A stretch of 64,000 nt of DNA from Flavobacterium glycines (GCF_900100165.1 NZ_FNEO01000008.1:1-64000), one strand, 5' to 3'; numbered from the stretch's first letter, positions 44,690 through 54,651 are shown. Notes: generated by a model not told the origin, from the sequence alone. Made by a program: numbers and translations.

Positions 44690-45229
44690 TTACTCTGTAA
44701 ATGGCATATCGAAGCGACCTTCTCTTATTTGATGGATGATACCTTTGCCATCTTTAATGTCGAACCAAAATGTGCCTGAAACTATATGTTTTGTAAAATC
44801 AAGTTTAGTTATTTTCATTTCTCCTTTTTCAATATCAGATGTCCTTTTTAATTCATTAACTCCAGTTATATCATCTCCAAAATAATAAAATCCTGAAGCA
44901 TTTCCGTCAATATTATCTTGTAAAATATAAGTCTTTCCCTCTTCTATTTTGAGATTATGTGTACTTAAACCTAATCCTATTAGCTGATTTTTAGGATAAG
45001 TATTTCCTTGTAATGAAAAATAATATCCATTAAAATATTGATAAACACATTGTTTAGCAAGGTTTCGGTTGTCTGGTACAAAAGCTACACCATCAAGCAA
45101 ACAACCAAAGGTTCTTGCTCCAGTTTGCGTTGCAGGTGGTAGTTTTTCTAACTCTGTTTTAGGTTTGTCGTCTTTGTCGCAAGAGGTTAATGCGAACGTG
45201 GTTAAGATTAAAAATAATAGGTTTTTCAT
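44690..45229 (-). CDS. lipoprotein of unknown function
   Basis: A 179-residue lipoprotein (MKNLLFLILTTFALTS before Cys17, followed by DKDDKPKTELEKLPPATQTG). The mature part (TFGCLLDGVAFVPDN, YYFSLQGN, then LGLSTHNLKIEEGKTY, and IVSGTFWFDIKDGKG...IREGRFDMPFTE) matches a Bacteroidota cell-surface lipoprotein pattern of the DUF6252 type. Those have the same GxFD ending, and their function is unknown. The natural end at FDMPFTE suggests the protein is complete. The sorting-domain remnant follows in the same frame after its stop. Confidence 0.78.
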   Translation of the reverse strand: MKNLLFLILTTFALTSCDKDDKPKTELEKLPPATQTGARTFGCLLDGVAFVPDNRNLAKQCVYQYFNGYYFSLQGNTYPKNQLIGLGLSTHNLKIEEGKTYILQDNIDGNASGFYYFGDDITGVNELKRTSDIEKGEMKITKLDFTKHIVSGTFWFDIKDGKGIIHQIREGRFDMPFTE

Positions 45230-45440
45230 GTGTTAGGATTTTATTTGTTAAAAATATAAAACCACAACAGTTAAATCATTAAGATTGTGTTAGTTTTGTA
45301 GTGATAGTTTTATTTTTAAAAAGCGAAATTTATTTATATTATAAAGGATGTTAGTGATCTCAATATTTTATAAATAAATTTAGTTGATTAAACCAAACCC
45401 TAATGTTGTCTTGAATATCACATCCACATCCTATTAAAAC

Positions 45441-45477
45441 AAAAAAATCCGATACTTTTTGTAAAATGTCGGATTGT
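45441..45477 (-). terminator. intrinsic terminator after the fumarylacetoacetase gene
   Basis: Arms AATCCGA (45446-45452) and TCGGATT (45469-45475), followed on the minus strand by a T run. The gene it serves ends at 45496. Confidence 0.75.
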
Positions 45478-45495
45478 GTTAAGAGGAGTGATTTT

Positions 45496-46779
45496 TTATT
45501 TTCTCACGAACGGTGGAAGCAATTTACTTGAAACTTCTCCAAAACCAATGCGTACCTGGCTATTTTCACAAAAGCCTTTTATGATAACGGTATCATTGTC
45601 ATTGATGTATTTGCGTTCGCTGCCATTATTTAATTTTAATGGTTTTTCTCCTCCCCAGGTTAATTCCAACATAGAACCATAGCTGTCTGAAGTAGGTCCT
45701 GAAATAGCGCCTGATCCCATCATATCACCAGAATTTATACGACAACCATTAGAGGTATGGTGTGTTAATTGCTGATTCATGGTCCAATACATGTATTTGA
45801 AATTGGATTTAGAAACTATTGTTGGTTCTGTTTTTTCCGGTTGTATGGCTACTTCCAGATTAATATCAAAAGAATGTTTTCCTTTTTGTTGCAAATAAGG
45901 CAACGGACTCGGATTTTGTTTGGTGCTTGCCACTCTAAAAGGTTCTAAAGCATCCATGGTTACGATCCATGGCGAAATAGAAGTAGCAAAATTTTTAGAC
46001 AATAAAGGACCTAAAGGCATGTATTCCCATTTTTGGATATCGCGAGCTGTCCAGTCATTCAATAAAACCATCCCGAAAATATAATCTTCAGCTTCGCTGA
46101 TAGGAATCATTTCTCCCATGATATTGGCATCGGTAGTGATAAAGGCGGTTTCTAATTCAAAATCTACTGAGCGTGAAGCCCCGAAAACAGGAGTAGTGGC
46201 GTCAGGCGGTAAGGTTTGTCCTAAAGGACGATGTACAGGAATTCCAGAAGGAATTATTGTGGAACTTCTGCCGTGATAAGCAATAGGCATTTGTGGCCAG
46301 TTAGGCAACAATGCATTTTCTTCATTGCGAATCATTTTACCTACATTGGAAGCGTGGATTTTACTGGAATAAAAATCGGTATAATCGCCAATTAAAACAG
46401 GTAGTTGCATTTCGACTTCTTCTATTTTAAAGATGATGATTTTTCGATGTTCCTGATTATCTCTTAATTTAGGATTGTTTTCGTCAAAAATATCCGCAAT
46501 GCGGTTGCGAACCAATCGCCAGGTTTTTTTTCCGTCAGAAATAAAATCATTTAAGGTATCCTGTATGAACATATCGTCTGTTAGCTCAATACCGGAAAAA
46601 TATCCTAATTGCTGTAAAGCCCCTAAATCAATAGCCGAATCCCCAATACGAGTTCCCACCGTTACTACATTTTCTTTGGTCAGGAAAACACCAAAAGGAA
46701 TGTTTTGGATTGGGAAATCACTATTTTTAGGAACTTCAATCCATGATTTTCTTTTAGTATTGTTGGCAGATAATGGCAT
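45496..46779 (-). CDS. fumarylacetoacetase
   Basis: A 427-residue fumarylacetoacetase, the last step of tyrosine and phenylalanine breakdown (fumarylacetoacetate to fumarate and acetoacetate). The N-terminal domain starts SWIEVPKNSDFPIQNIPFGVF. The catalytic domain carries YHGRSSTIIPSGIPVHRPLGQ, the metal-binding ELETAFIT and DWTARDIQKWEYMPLGP, and SKNFATSISPWIV. The TSNGCRINSGDMMGSGAISGP segment is also typical. Length is normal. It is divergent from glyA, with 106 nt between starts, where the glyA promoter lies. Confidence 0.94.
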   Translation of the reverse strand: MPLSANNTKRKSWIEVPKNSDFPIQNIPFGVFLTKENVVTVGTRIGDSAIDLGALQQLGYFSGIELTDDMFIQDTLNDFISDGKKTWRLVRNRIADIFDENNPKLRDNQEHRKIIIFKIEEVEMQLPVLIGDYTDFYSSKIHASNVGKMIRNEENALLPNWPQMPIAYHGRSSTIIPSGIPVHRPLGQTLPPDATTPVFGASRSVDFELETAFITTDANIMGEMIPISEAEDYIFGMVLLNDWTARDIQKWEYMPLGPLLSKNFATSISPWIVTMDALEPFRVASTKQNPSPLPYLQQKGKHSFDINLEVAIQPEKTEPTIVSKSNFKYMYWTMNQQLTHHTSNGCRINSGDMMGSGAISGPTSDSYGSMLELTWGGEKPLKLNNGSERKYINDNDTVIIKGFCENSQVRIGFGEVSSKLLPPFVRK

Positions 46780-46885
46780 ATTTTGTTAATTTTTTGTTGA
46801 AAATTATATATCAAATATATTATAATCTAACTGTTTAACAAACGTTTTTTTGTATTTTTGCGCTAAATTATTTAAAATCTAAAAA

Positions 46886-48160
46886 ATGCAACGCGACAAA
46901 CAAATTTTTGAACTTATTCTTGAAGAACAAGATAGACAAATTCATGGATTAGAACTTATTGCTTCTGAGAACTTTGTAAGTGACGAAGTAATGGAAGCTG
47001 CTGGTTCAGTTTTAACAAATAAATATGCAGAAGGATATCCAGGTAAAAGATACTATGGAGGTTGTGAAGTAGTTGATATTGTTGAGCAAATTGCTATTGA
47101 CAGAGCAAAAGAATTGTTTGGAGCAGAGTATGCTAACGTTCAGCCACACTCAGGTTCTCAGGCTAATGCATCTGTTTTTCACGCTTGTTTGAAACCAGGT
47201 GACAAAATTTTAGGTTTTGATTTATCTCACGGAGGTCACTTGACTCACGGTTCTCCGGTAAACTTCTCAGGACGTGTTTACAACCCTGTTTTTTATGGTG
47301 TTGATAAAGAAACAGGTCGTTTAGATTATGATAAAATCCAGGAAATCGCAACTAAAGAGCAACCAAAATTAATCATCGCAGGAGCTTCGGCTTATTCTCG
47401 TGATATGGATTTTGCCCGTTTCAGACAAATTGCTGATAGTGTAGGTGCAATTTTAATGGCTGATATTTCTCACCCTGCAGGTTTAATTGCTAAAGGTTTA
47501 TTAAGCGATCCAATTCCTCACTGTCATATCGTAACTACTACAACTCACAAAACATTACGTGGACCTAGAGGTGGTTTGATCTTGATGGGTAAAGATTTCC
47601 CAAATCCATGGGGATTAACTACTCCAAAAGGAGAAATCAGAATGATGTCGGCTTTATTAGACTTAGCTGTTTTCCCTGGAAACCAAGGTGGACCTTTAAT
47701 GCACATTATCGCTGCTAAAGCGGTTGCTTTTGGTGAGGCTTTACAAGATGAGTTCTTTACTTACGCTCGTCAGTTGCAAAAGAATGCTAATGCAATGGCT
47801 GATGCTTTTGTAAAAAGAGGATACAACATCATCTCTGGAGGTACTGATAACCACATGATGTTAATTGACTTAAGAAACAAAGGAATTTCCGGAAAAGATG
47901 CTGAAAATGCTTTAGTAAAAGCTGAAATCACTGTAAATAAAAACATGGTTCCATTTGATGACAAATCTCCTTTTGTTACTTCTGGTATCCGTGTAGGAAC
48001 TGCTGCAATCACTACTCGTGGTTTAGTAGAAGAAGATATGGAAACTATCGTAGCAATGATTGACAAAGTATTGATGAATCATACTAACGAAGATGTTATT
48101 GAAGAAGTTGCTGAAGAAGTTAACGAAATGATGAGCGAAAGAGCTATTTTCGTTTTCTAA
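46886..48160 (+). CDS. glyA: serine hydroxymethyltransferase
   Basis: A 424-residue SHMT, a PLP enzyme that moves the serine hydroxymethyl group to tetrahydrofolate to make glycine. The PLP lysine is Lys222 in [14 protein letters not shown]. Also visible are [20 protein letters not shown], the SGSQAN cofactor loop and the DISHPAGL aspartate. The promoter box TATTTTTG at 46853-46860 lies 25 nt before the ATG. Codon use is uniform, with T- and C-ending codons as in gapA, suggesting high expression. The acidic tail ([19 protein letters not shown]) is a common flavobacterial variant. Confidence 0.97.
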   Translation: MQRDKQIFELILEEQDRQIHGLELIASENFVSDEVMEAAGSVLTNKYAEGYPGKRYYGGCEVVDIVEQIAIDRAKELFGAEYANVQPHSGSQANASVFHACLKPGDKILGFDLSHGGHLTHGSPVNFSGRVYNPVFYGVDKETGRLDYDKIQEIATKEQPKLIIAGASAYSRDMDFARFRQIADSVGAILMADISHPAGLIAKGLLSDPIPHCHIVTTTTHKTLRGPRGGLILMGKDFPNPWGLTTPKGEIRMMSALLDLAVFPGNQGGPLMHIIAAKAVAFGEALQDEFFTYARQLQKNANAMADAFVKRGYNIISGGTDNHMMLIDLRNKGISGKDAENALVKAEITVNKNMVPFDDKSPFVTSGIRVGTAAITTRGLVEEDMETIVAMIDKVLMNHTNEDVIEEVAEEVNEMMSERAIFVF

Positions 48161-48296
48161 ATAATAGTCATAAAGTCATAAAGTCGAAGGTCGAAAGTCT
48201 TAAAATAGAATTTGAATTTCTATTTAAGTTTTGATTTTCGACTTTTATTTTTTAGGCTTTGCAACTTTTGACTTTTAAACTTTAAGACTTAAAAAA
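48161..48296. repeat. AGTC/CGAAAGTC simple-repeat spacer
   Basis: The gap between glyA and miaE contains repeats of the kind CATAAAGTCATAAAGTCGAAGGTCGAAAGTC, and a partly complementary second half (TTTCGACTTTTA, CTTTTGACTTTTAAACTTTAAGACTT). It may fold as a loose hairpin but has no clear terminator stem. Confidence 0.55.
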
Positions 48297-48890
48297 ATGG
48301 GCGTATTACGATTACAATTGCCTACAGACCCAAGATGGGTAAATATTGTAGAGAAAAATATAGAAGAAATCCTGACTGATCATGCCTGGTGCGAACAAAA
48401 AGCGGCTACCAATGCCATTACGATTATTATCAATAATTCGGAATATCAGGATTTGGTAAAGGATTTACTGGCTTTAGCCAAAGAAGAAATTGATCATTTT
48501 GATCAGGTACACAATATTATTATCAAGCGTGGTTTAAAGTTAGGCCGTGAGCGCAAAGACGATTATGTAAACGAATTGTACCAATATATGAAAAGAAGTG
48601 TTGACGGAAGTCGTGTTTCGGGTTTGGTTGAAAGATTGCTTTTTTCGGCAATGATTGAAGCCAGAAGTTGCGAGCGTTTCAAAGTACTTTCTGAAAATAT
48701 TCAGGATGAAGAATTAGCTGTTTTTTACAGGGAATTGATGGAAAGCGAAGCAGGTCATTATACTACTTTTATCACTTATGCCCGAAAATATGGCGAAGGA
48801 ATTGATGTAGAAAAACGTTGGAGAGAATGGTTGGAATTTGAAGAATCTATTATCTCTAATTACGGAAAAAACGAAACCATTCACGGTTAG
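48297..48890 (+). CDS. miaE: tRNA-(ms2io6A37)-hydroxylase
   Basis: A 197-residue MiaE-type diiron monooxygenase, which hydroxylates the isopentenyl group of ms2i6A37 in tRNA. It has the ferritin-like four-helix bundle with carboxylate and His ligands in LTDHAWCEQKAA, ALAKEEIDHFDQVH, FSAMIEARSCERF and RELMESEAGHYTTF, in the right order and spacing. Length is typical of the family. It stands in the same direction as glyA but is separated by repeats, so it probably has its own promoter. Confidence 0.9.
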   Translation: MGVLRLQLPTDPRWVNIVEKNIEEILTDHAWCEQKAATNAITIIINNSEYQDLVKDLLALAKEEIDHFDQVHNIIIKRGLKLGRERKDDYVNELYQYMKRSVDGSRVSGLVERLLFSAMIEARSCERFKVLSENIQDEELAVFYRELMESEAGHYTTFITYARKYGEGIDVEKRWREWLEFEESIISNYGKNETIHG

Positions 48891-49132
48891 TGTTTTAGAT
48901 TTCAGATTTTAGATTTCAGAACACAGACAGTTTGTAATCCTGGGTAAAGTTGAAAATTATCAAATTAAAAATCTTGGAGCATCTCTGTGGCATCTTAGTG
49001 AATCTTTGCGTAATTCTTGGTTAATATGTAGTTGATAAGTCTCTTTTTTTGTTGCATAATTCTCGTATAAAATTCATTACTTTTAGGAATAACAAAAGTT
49101 ATTTTCCAATAACCGATTAAAAAGTGATAATT
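48891..49132. other. non-coding spacer upstream of guaC
   Basis: The 242-nt gap holds a direct duplication TTTAGATTTCAGA/TTTTAGATTTCAGA and a CTCTGTGGCATCTTAGTGAATCTTTGCG-type phrase that I have seen scattered in Bacteroidota intergenic regions. There is no plausible gene. The promoter of guaC should lie near its end. Confidence 0.45.
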
Positions 49133-50173
49133 ATGCGAATAGAAACCGATTTAAAATTAGGCTTTAAAGATGTAATGATTCGACCTAAACGTTCTACCTT
49201 GAAAAGCAGAGCAGAGGTTTCTTTAGACAGGGAATTTAAGTTTTTGCATAGTACTGCTAAGTGGAATGGAATTCCAATTATGGCAGCTAATATGGATACG
49301 GTAGGAACTTTTGAAATGGCGAAGGAATTAGCCAAACACAAGTTGTTTACAGCCATTCATAAGCATTATTCGGTTGCAGAATGGAATGCATTTCTTGAAA
49401 ATGTTGCTGTTGATTTCTATGATTATATAGCGGTGAGTACCGGAACGGGAAAAGAAGATTTTAAAAAAGTAATCGAAATCATTTCCGCCAATCCTTTATT
49501 GAAATTCATTTGCATTGATGTGGCTAATGGTTATTCGGAGCAATTTGTTAACTTTTTAAAACAAACCCGGAAACAGTTTCCTGATAAAGTAATTATTGCA
49601 GGAAATGTGGTTACAGGCGAAATGGTCGAAGAATTACTCCTGGCCGGAGCCGATATTATAAAAGTGGGTATTGGTCCGGGTTCGGTTTGTACCACCCGAA
49701 TAAAAACAGGTGTGGGTTATCCACAACTTTCAGCCATTATTGAATGTGCCGATGCTGCTCACGGTTTGGGCGGACATATCATTAGTGATGGAGGCTGCAC
49801 GACTCCGGGCGATATTGCCAAAGCTTTTGGTGCTGGTTCTGATTTTGTGATGTTAGGCGGAATGCTTGCCGGACATAATGAAAGCGGAGGAGAGTTACTG
49901 GAAATGAACGGCAAAAAATACAAGCAGTTTTACGGCATGAGTTCTGCCACGGCAATGAACAAACACGTAGGAGGCGTTGCCGAATACAGAGCCAGCGAAG
50001 GTAAAACAGTCAAAATCCCTTTTAAAGGTAATGTTACCGATACGGTTTTGGATATTTTAGGCGGTTTGCGCAGCAGCTGTACTTATGTGGGTGCTTCCCG
50101 ATTAAAGGAATTGACCAAGCGAACAACTTTTATTCGCGTAAGCGAACAGGAAAACAGAATTTTTACTGAATAA
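49133..50173 (+). CDS. guaC: GMP reductase
   Basis: A 346-residue GMP reductase, which converts GMP to IMP with NADPH in purine salvage. It is an IMPDH-fold barrel without a CBS domain, matching GMP reductase length. The catalytic Cys186 is in GPGSVCTTR, preceded by IAGNVVTGE and followed by [19 protein letters not shown] and [11 protein letters not shown]. The last replaces the IMPDH flap sequence. The ATG at 49133 is preferred over a GTG three codons earlier. The GNAT gene begins 7 nt after its stop. Confidence 0.93.
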   Translation: MRIETDLKLGFKDVMIRPKRSTLKSRAEVSLDREFKFLHSTAKWNGIPIMAANMDTVGTFEMAKELAKHKLFTAIHKHYSVAEWNAFLENVAVDFYDYIAVSTGTGKEDFKKVIEIISANPLLKFICIDVANGYSEQFVNFLKQTRKQFPDKVIIAGNVVTGEMVEELLLAGADIIKVGIGPGSVCTTRIKTGVGYPQLSAIIECADAAHGLGGHIISDGGCTTPGDIAKAFGAGSDFVMLGGMLAGHNESGGELLEMNGKKYKQFYGMSSATAMNKHVGGVAEYRASEGKTVKIPFKGNVTDTVLDILGGLRSSCTYVGASRLKELTKRTTFIRVSEQENRIFTE

Positions 50174-50180
50174 TTTAATA

Positions 50181-50675
50181 ATGATACATATTGTTAAAGC
50201 AACCACAGCCGATTTAAAAACAATTACCGAAATAGCCCATAAAACCTGGCCGCTTACTTATGGCGAAATTTTATCCGAGGCACAATTGAGTTATATGTTG
50301 GAGACTTTTTATTCGGATGCTGCCTTACTGAAGAATATTGAAAGTGGACATCAGTTTATATTAGCTAAAGAAGAGAATACGGTTTTAGGTTTTGCTTCTT
50401 TTGAACATCATTATCAAAATAAGAATAGTACCAAAATCCATAAAATTTATATTCTGCCTGAAACGCAGGGAAAAGGAATTGGGAAGCTGTTAATTGATGC
50501 CATCGAAAAATTAGCTGTTGAAAATGAATCTGAGAGTCTTTTGTTAAATGTAAATCGTTTCAATAAAGCGCTAACTTTTTATCAAAAATTAGGTTTCAAA
50601 ATTATTGAGGAAATTGATATTGAATTAGATCACGGCTATTTGATGGAGGATTATATAATGGAGAAAGGGATTTGA
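50181..50675 (+). CDS. GNAT family N-acetyltransferase
   Basis: A 164-residue GNAT acetyltransferase. The acetyl-CoA loop lies in IYILPETQGKGIGKLLIDAIE (about 93-113), with the Q-G-K-G-I-G core. It is followed by LLLNVNRFNKALTFYQKLGFKI, the usual end of a GNAT fold. The acceptor, an amino acid, peptide or small amine, is not indicated. It starts 7 nt after guaC and probably shares its transcript. A terminator on the opposite side (50697-50730) mainly serves the convergent acyltransferase gene. Confidence 0.9.
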   Translation: MIHIVKATTADLKTITEIAHKTWPLTYGEILSEAQLSYMLETFYSDAALLKNIESGHQFILAKEENTVLGFASFEHHYQNKNSTKIHKIYILPETQGKGIGKLLIDAIEKLAVENESESLLLNVNRFNKALTFYQKLGFKIIEEIDIELDHGYLMEDYIMEKGI

Positions 50676-50696
50676 TTTAGGAATTTTATAATAGTA

Positions 50697-50730
50697 AAAA
50701 AAAGCCCGTTTAAAAGTATTAAACGAGCTC
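50697..50730 (-). terminator. terminator between the GNAT and acyltransferase genes
   Basis: Arms GCCCGTTTAA (50704-50713) and TTAAACGAGC (50719-50728). In the minus-strand RNA the odd position becomes a G-U wobble and a U run follows, so it works best for the acyltransferase gene. In the plus direction there is one mismatch. Confidence 0.8.
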
Positions 50731-50753
50731 AAAAAGTATGATTTTCTAATGAT

Positions 50754-51866
50754 TTATTGGTCGAATTTGTTTTTCAGCCATTTTCTAATTGGTTCATCAT
50801 ATAGTTTCAAACAAGCGTATGCAAGAACAATACTTGAAACAAATGTCAATATTCCATAAGGCAGGGCATCTTCCAAGCTGACTTTATTTGTAGCAACCCA
50901 ACCGGTGTAAATATAAATTAAAGGATAATGTGTAATGTAAATGGGATAGGAGATATCTCCAAAAAAGTTACAAATTTTGGAAGAAAATGGACCTTCTATT
51001 TTGCCACTGGCACCTAAAAACACAATCAGTGGGAAAATAAATATTACAATTAATGCATCGTAAAGTCCATTCATCCATAGATTTTCCTCACCGCCAATTC
51101 TTGGCCATGAAAAGGTAAGAATTAATAAAATGCTGCATATAAGGAAGGCATTTTTTATTTGAGTTAACTTAGCTACTCTGAAAAGTAATAAGCCCGCAAA
51201 GAATGGATACATCACTCTGCAAAAGCCAATATGTAGTTGTTCCTGGTCAAGGGACCAACCGCCGATAATATCACCTTTGGATCCCGTTAAAGCTAAGTGA
51301 ATTAATGCTAATGCAGAAATAAAAACGAGAATTGAAAGTAATTTTTTAGAAAATTTCCGAACGAATAGTGCATAGAGAATATTAGCAATATACTCGAAGA
51401 ATAACGACCAGCCCGGACCATTAAGCGGATGCATTTCTGACCAACCCCTGATGTCCATTGAAACAGGAACCGGAATTAAAGTAAATCCAATTACCATAAT
51501 GAATAACATTTTCCAAAGAGGTACTTCGTGGATTGTTGGCCAAAGTACGGAATCCTGAAAATAGAAACAAATTGCTCCTATAATCATTCCCAGAATTACC
51601 ATTGGTTGCAATCGGATTAATCGTTTCTTAAAAAAGTTTCCGATGGTTATATTTTTCCAACGATCGTCATAAGCATAGCCGATAACGAAACCGGAAAGTA
51701 AAAAGAAAAAGTCTACAGCAAGGTAACCATGATTAATGATTTGGTCAAGATGGCTCGTTGCGTTAGCTTCAAATATATGAAAGGCAACAACCATTAATGC
51801 AGCTACGCCTCTTAATCCATCTAAAATTTTATAATGTGGTTTGGTTGGGGTTAAAGTTATGTCCAT
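50754..51866 (-). CDS. acyltransferase 3 family membrane protein
   Basis: A 370-residue membrane protein of the acyltransferase-3/OafA type. It starts with a cytosolic segment and the family motif ILDGLRGVAALMVVAFHIFE, which holds the conserved Arg and His. About ten membrane helices follow, with FLLSGFVIGYAYDDRW, the family RLIRLQPM and GPGWSLFFEYIANILYA. It would O-acylate a sugar or glycolipid at the inner membrane. The acceptor is unknown, and no polysaccharide cluster is next to it. Length is normal for the family. Confidence 0.9.
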   Translation of the reverse strand: MDITLTPTKPHYKILDGLRGVAALMVVAFHIFEANATSHLDQIINHGYLAVDFFFLLSGFVIGYAYDDRWKNITIGNFFKKRLIRLQPMVILGMIIGAICFYFQDSVLWPTIHEVPLWKMLFIMVIGFTLIPVPVSMDIRGWSEMHPLNGPGWSLFFEYIANILYALFVRKFSKKLLSILVFISALALIHLALTGSKGDIIGGWSLDQEQLHIGFCRVMYPFFAGLLLFRVAKLTQIKNAFLICSILLILTFSWPRIGGEENLWMNGLYDALIVIFIFPLIVFLGASGKIEGPFSSKICNFFGDISYPIYITHYPLIYIYTGWVATNKVSLEDALPYGILTFVSSIVLAYACLKLYDEPIRKWLKNKFDQ

Positions 51867-52010
51867 TTTAAATTTTTACAATGAATTTCAAAGATACGTT
51901 TTTTGATATATCATGCAATGTTTTCTGCAGCTTGTCGAGTATTGCTATTGGATTGGAAAACAGATGTTTGATAGAGGGTTGTGGTTGTGTTATGGATAAA
52001 ATTTAAAAAA

Positions 52011-52361
52011 TTAATTTGAAGGATTTGTAATTCTGAAAGCACGTTCTTTGCCTAAATACAATGGATTTCCATGTTTTTCGGACCAAAATCCATCCAGTAG
52101 ATCCTTAGACAAGCAACGATAAACTACTACACCTTTGAAGATTTTATCATCTTCGCCCTGGTATTTAAAATTAATCACCAGGATATTATCTCTAAAAAAT
52201 CCGCTGCCGGTTTGTAGTTGTTCGTTGTTAATAAACCATCTCGCTTTGATTCTTTTATTCCTGTCTAAGCTTAATGATAGTGTGCCTTTGTAACTATCGT
52301 CTTCGGCATCCTGATTGCTTCCTATAATTTCAAAATGACCTATTACGTCTTCGATGTTCAT
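52011..52361 (-). CDS. small conserved protein of unknown function
   Basis: A 116-residue soluble protein with no signal or membrane segment. It reads as a small beta-barrel-like domain (YKGTLSLSLDRNKRIKARWFINNEQLQTGSG, DNILVINFKYQGED, GVVVYRCLSKDLLDGFW). The pattern of short strands and a final GFWSEKHGN...YLGKERAFRI is reminiscent of lipocalin-like or DUF-type domains, but I cannot name a family. It lies between the acyltransferase and the porin genes in the same direction, with a terminator upstream. Confidence 0.72.
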   Translation of the reverse strand: MNIEDVIGHFEIIGSNQDAEDDSYKGTLSLSLDRNKRIKARWFINNEQLQTGSGFFRDNILVINFKYQGEDDKIFKGVVVYRCLSKDLLDGFWSEKHGNPLYLGKERAFRITNPSN

Positions 52362-52420
52362 TCTTTTAGGTTTTTATAAAAATTTACTGCAAGATTACTA
52401 ATTTCATACGGAAAGGCATA

Positions 52421-52455
52421 AAAAAAAATCGAAGTTTTGAGACTTCGATTTTTTT
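52421..52455 (-). terminator. intrinsic terminator after the porin gene
   Basis: Arms AAATCGAAGT and ACTTCGATTT with loop TTTGAG and flanking A and T runs. It separates the porin gene from the small protein gene downstream. Confidence 0.92.
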
Positions 52456-52525
52456 GTAAAAATAATTTAAGTGTTGTTGTTCACTCCGTTCCTATAAGAG
52501 TGTAACTTTTAAGAAAATATTCGCA

Positions 52526-53806
52526 TTATTTTTTTGCAGAGAATATTTGTGGATTGATATTTACCATTAAATAAGCCCAGTTGTTAGTAGTATCATCTAA
52601 ACCACCTTTTAAAGCAACCATTGTGTTAGTAGCAAACATTTGAGAATATCCTGCAGTTAGTGTAATGTCTTTGCTTGCTTTGTAAACTGCTGTTAAATCT
52701 ACCTCCGTTCCTAAGTATTTATCACTTGTAGCTGTTAATTTATTAGCAGTGTGGAATACGTGAGGAGCTACAGAAAGATTTACTTTTTTGATTGGGAAAT
52801 CTAATTTTAAAGTTAAATCTTGTAATCCAACAGAGCCTGCGTGGTTTCCTACGTAGAAATAGTCCATATAACCATTGAAAGCATGGTTTGTACCAAAAAC
52901 TGGATTGAATGATTTAACCATTGTAGGGGAAGTTCCCTGGTCTTTTCCGGATAAAAATTCATATCCTAAAGTAGCTTTCAATTTCGGAGAAAATGCATAT
53001 CCTAAATTAGCAGCTGCTTCATAAGCTGAAACCTGACTAGTTCCAATTTTCCCTGTTTGTCCGTAGAAACTGAAATCAAGACTTAATTTTTTACCGGCGT
53101 AATTAGCATAAGTACCAAATGTTTGGTAGTAATTTGTTTCTGCTTCTGTTGGAGTTTTTAAATATTCTCTTCCTATGTTTAAGGCTAAAAAACTTACGCC
53201 TAATTTTTTGATAGAAGTGTGATACCAGGCATATTGAAAATCTTTAAAATCTAAATCTGTTCCAAAAGAAACTGAGGTAGGTGCGCTTGGAACTGTTTTA
53301 TTTTCATTGCTAGAATTTAGTGCAAATCCTAAATCTAACTGGCTTTTAGCTCCCTTGAATTTAATTAAAGCGGCATCAAAGCTACGACCTTGATTTGCCC
53401 AATCTAATCCTCCAAAGATTCTTTGATTGTCATAAGAAATAATTTGACGACCTACTTTTGTACTCCATTTATCTGTTAAGCTGTATTGTGCCCATCCTTC
53501 AAATAGTACAAAACTATTGTTTGTTGAATTCGAAAGATTTCCTGTCAAGTGATTTACAGCTCCCCAGGTACGTACATTTTGCAAAGCCAATTTTACAGTC
53601 AATTTTTCGTCTTTGTAATTAAGGTTTAATCTTGAACGATTCCCAACAAATGAAGTATGTTCAGTAGTAGGGGTTAACAATGTTCCAAAACCGTTTGTGT
53701 ATTCATATCTGGGTCTGATTTGGATATCAGAACTGAATTCCTGAGCCATTGCTCCAGTACCTATAAGGCCAATTACTGATAAAGAAAGTGTTTTAAGTAA
53801 TTTCAT
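52526..53806 (-). CDS. outer-membrane porin (alginate-export-like)
   Basis: A 426-residue outer-membrane beta-barrel. A signal peptide (MKLLKTLSLSVIGLIGTGAMAQ) is followed by alternating beta-strand sequence, with RPRYEYTNGFGT, RSRLNLNYKDEKLTVKLALQNVRTWG, SLTDKWSTKVGRQIISYDNQRIFGGLDW and many Ser/Gly-rich loops. The RQ-x-I-x-YD-x-QRIFGGLDW pattern is that of the alginate-export/OprD-like porin family common in flavobacteria. The transported compound is unknown. The long AT-rich spacer upstream (53807-54228) should contain its promoter. Confidence 0.88.
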   Translation of the reverse strand: MKLLKTLSLSVIGLIGTGAMAQEFSSDIQIRPRYEYTNGFGTLLTPTTEHTSFVGNRSRLNLNYKDEKLTVKLALQNVRTWGAVNHLTGNLSNSTNNSFVLFEGWAQYSLTDKWSTKVGRQIISYDNQRIFGGLDWANQGRSFDAALIKFKGAKSQLDLGFALNSSNENKTVPSAPTSVSFGTDLDFKDFQYAWYHTSIKKLGVSFLALNIGREYLKTPTEAETNYYQTFGTYANYAGKKLSLDFSFYGQTGKIGTSQVSAYEAAANLGYAFSPKLKATLGYEFLSGKDQGTSPTMVKSFNPVFGTNHAFNGYMDYFYVGNHAGSVGLQDLTLKLDFPIKKVNLSVAPHVFHTANKLTATSDKYLGTEVDLTAVYKASKDITLTAGYSQMFATNTMVALKGGLDDTTNNWAYLMVNINPQIFSAKK

Positions 53807-54130
53807 AATAGTAGATTTAAAAAATTGTTTTTGTTAGATTATTATACTGCAAACATACTTACGTAATTTTACTTATATATTATTTCTAGCGCAAGAAAAA
53901 CTAGTTTTTTAAACCTTAATATTTTATTACTTATAGCAATTAAAAAAATGTGTAAAAACAGTTTTTTAAATTAATTAATTTAAAAACAATGATTTAATAT
54001 TCTTGTTGAATACTAAGTAATAATTATAAATGATTAAAAATAGTTAGAAAATAGTACTTATAAATTGGTTTTTTACTTAAAAATAAAGGAATGAAATACG
54101 TAGAAAAATTATTTTTTTAAATAAGGAGTA
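53807..54130. other. AT-rich spacer upstream of the porin gene
   Basis: This stretch is very AT-rich and has no open frame of interest. It contains ATTAATTAATTTAAAAAC-type runs and is expected to hold the porin promoter. I see no strong -7 box, repeat or conserved RNA fold. Confidence 0.5.
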
Positions 54131-54160
54131 AAAAAAAAGCCCGATAGACATCGAGCTTTA
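54131..54160 (-). terminator. intrinsic terminator after the DoxX gene
   Basis: Arms AAAGCCCGAT (54136-54145) and ATCGAGCTTT (54150-54159) with loop AGAC. On the minus strand one pair is a G-U wobble and a T run follows. Confidence 0.8.
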
Positions 54161-54228
54161 GTTTTATAACGGAATAGAATTTAATTAACTTGGGCTTTAG
54201 TTGTTTAACCCTTTTACGGATTTTTTAT

Positions 54229-54651
54229 TTATTGTGACATTTTGAAATAATAGTCGGCAGAATGTTTTCCGCTACCGTAAACCAGAAAGAATAAACAAAT
54301 AGCCAAAATTCCTAAGGCTAAAAATAGATTTTCGGTGTGCATTTCTCCCATAAAATTAACTAAAATTGCCCCCATTAAAATAGGTAATTGTGCAATAATA
54401 GCCCAACGGGTCAGCAAGCCAAAAGCAATCATTATTCCGCCAATCATGTGGGCAGGAGTAATGTAATGAACGAGGAACATTCCTCCTCCAATTTTGTCAA
54501 TAGGAGATATCAATTCTACTAAATATTGAATATTAGTAATGAATTTAACTCCTTTTACGAATAAAAACACTCCAAGTGCAATTCGTAGCAAATCTAATGT
54601 GAAATAACTGTGCGCATTGGCCCATTTATTTAAATCTTTTACATTGTTCAT
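54229..54651 (-). CDS. DoxX family membrane protein
   Basis: A 140-residue membrane protein with four helices, the DoxX fold. Visible are LDLLRIALGVFLFVKGVKFI, YITPAHMIGGIMIAFGLLTRWA and LPILMGAILVNFMG, ending in FLALGILAICLFFLVYGSGKHSADYY. Family members are small quinone- or stress-linked membrane proteins, and the specific role here is unknown. It stands alone between the porin and an S41 protease gene, with its own terminator. Confidence 0.88.
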   Translation of the reverse strand: MNNVKDLNKWANAHSYFTLDLLRIALGVFLFVKGVKFITNIQYLVELISPIDKIGGGMFLVHYITPAHMIGGIMIAFGLLTRWAIIAQLPILMGAILVNFMGEMHTENLFLALGILAICLFFLVYGSGKHSADYYFKMSQ

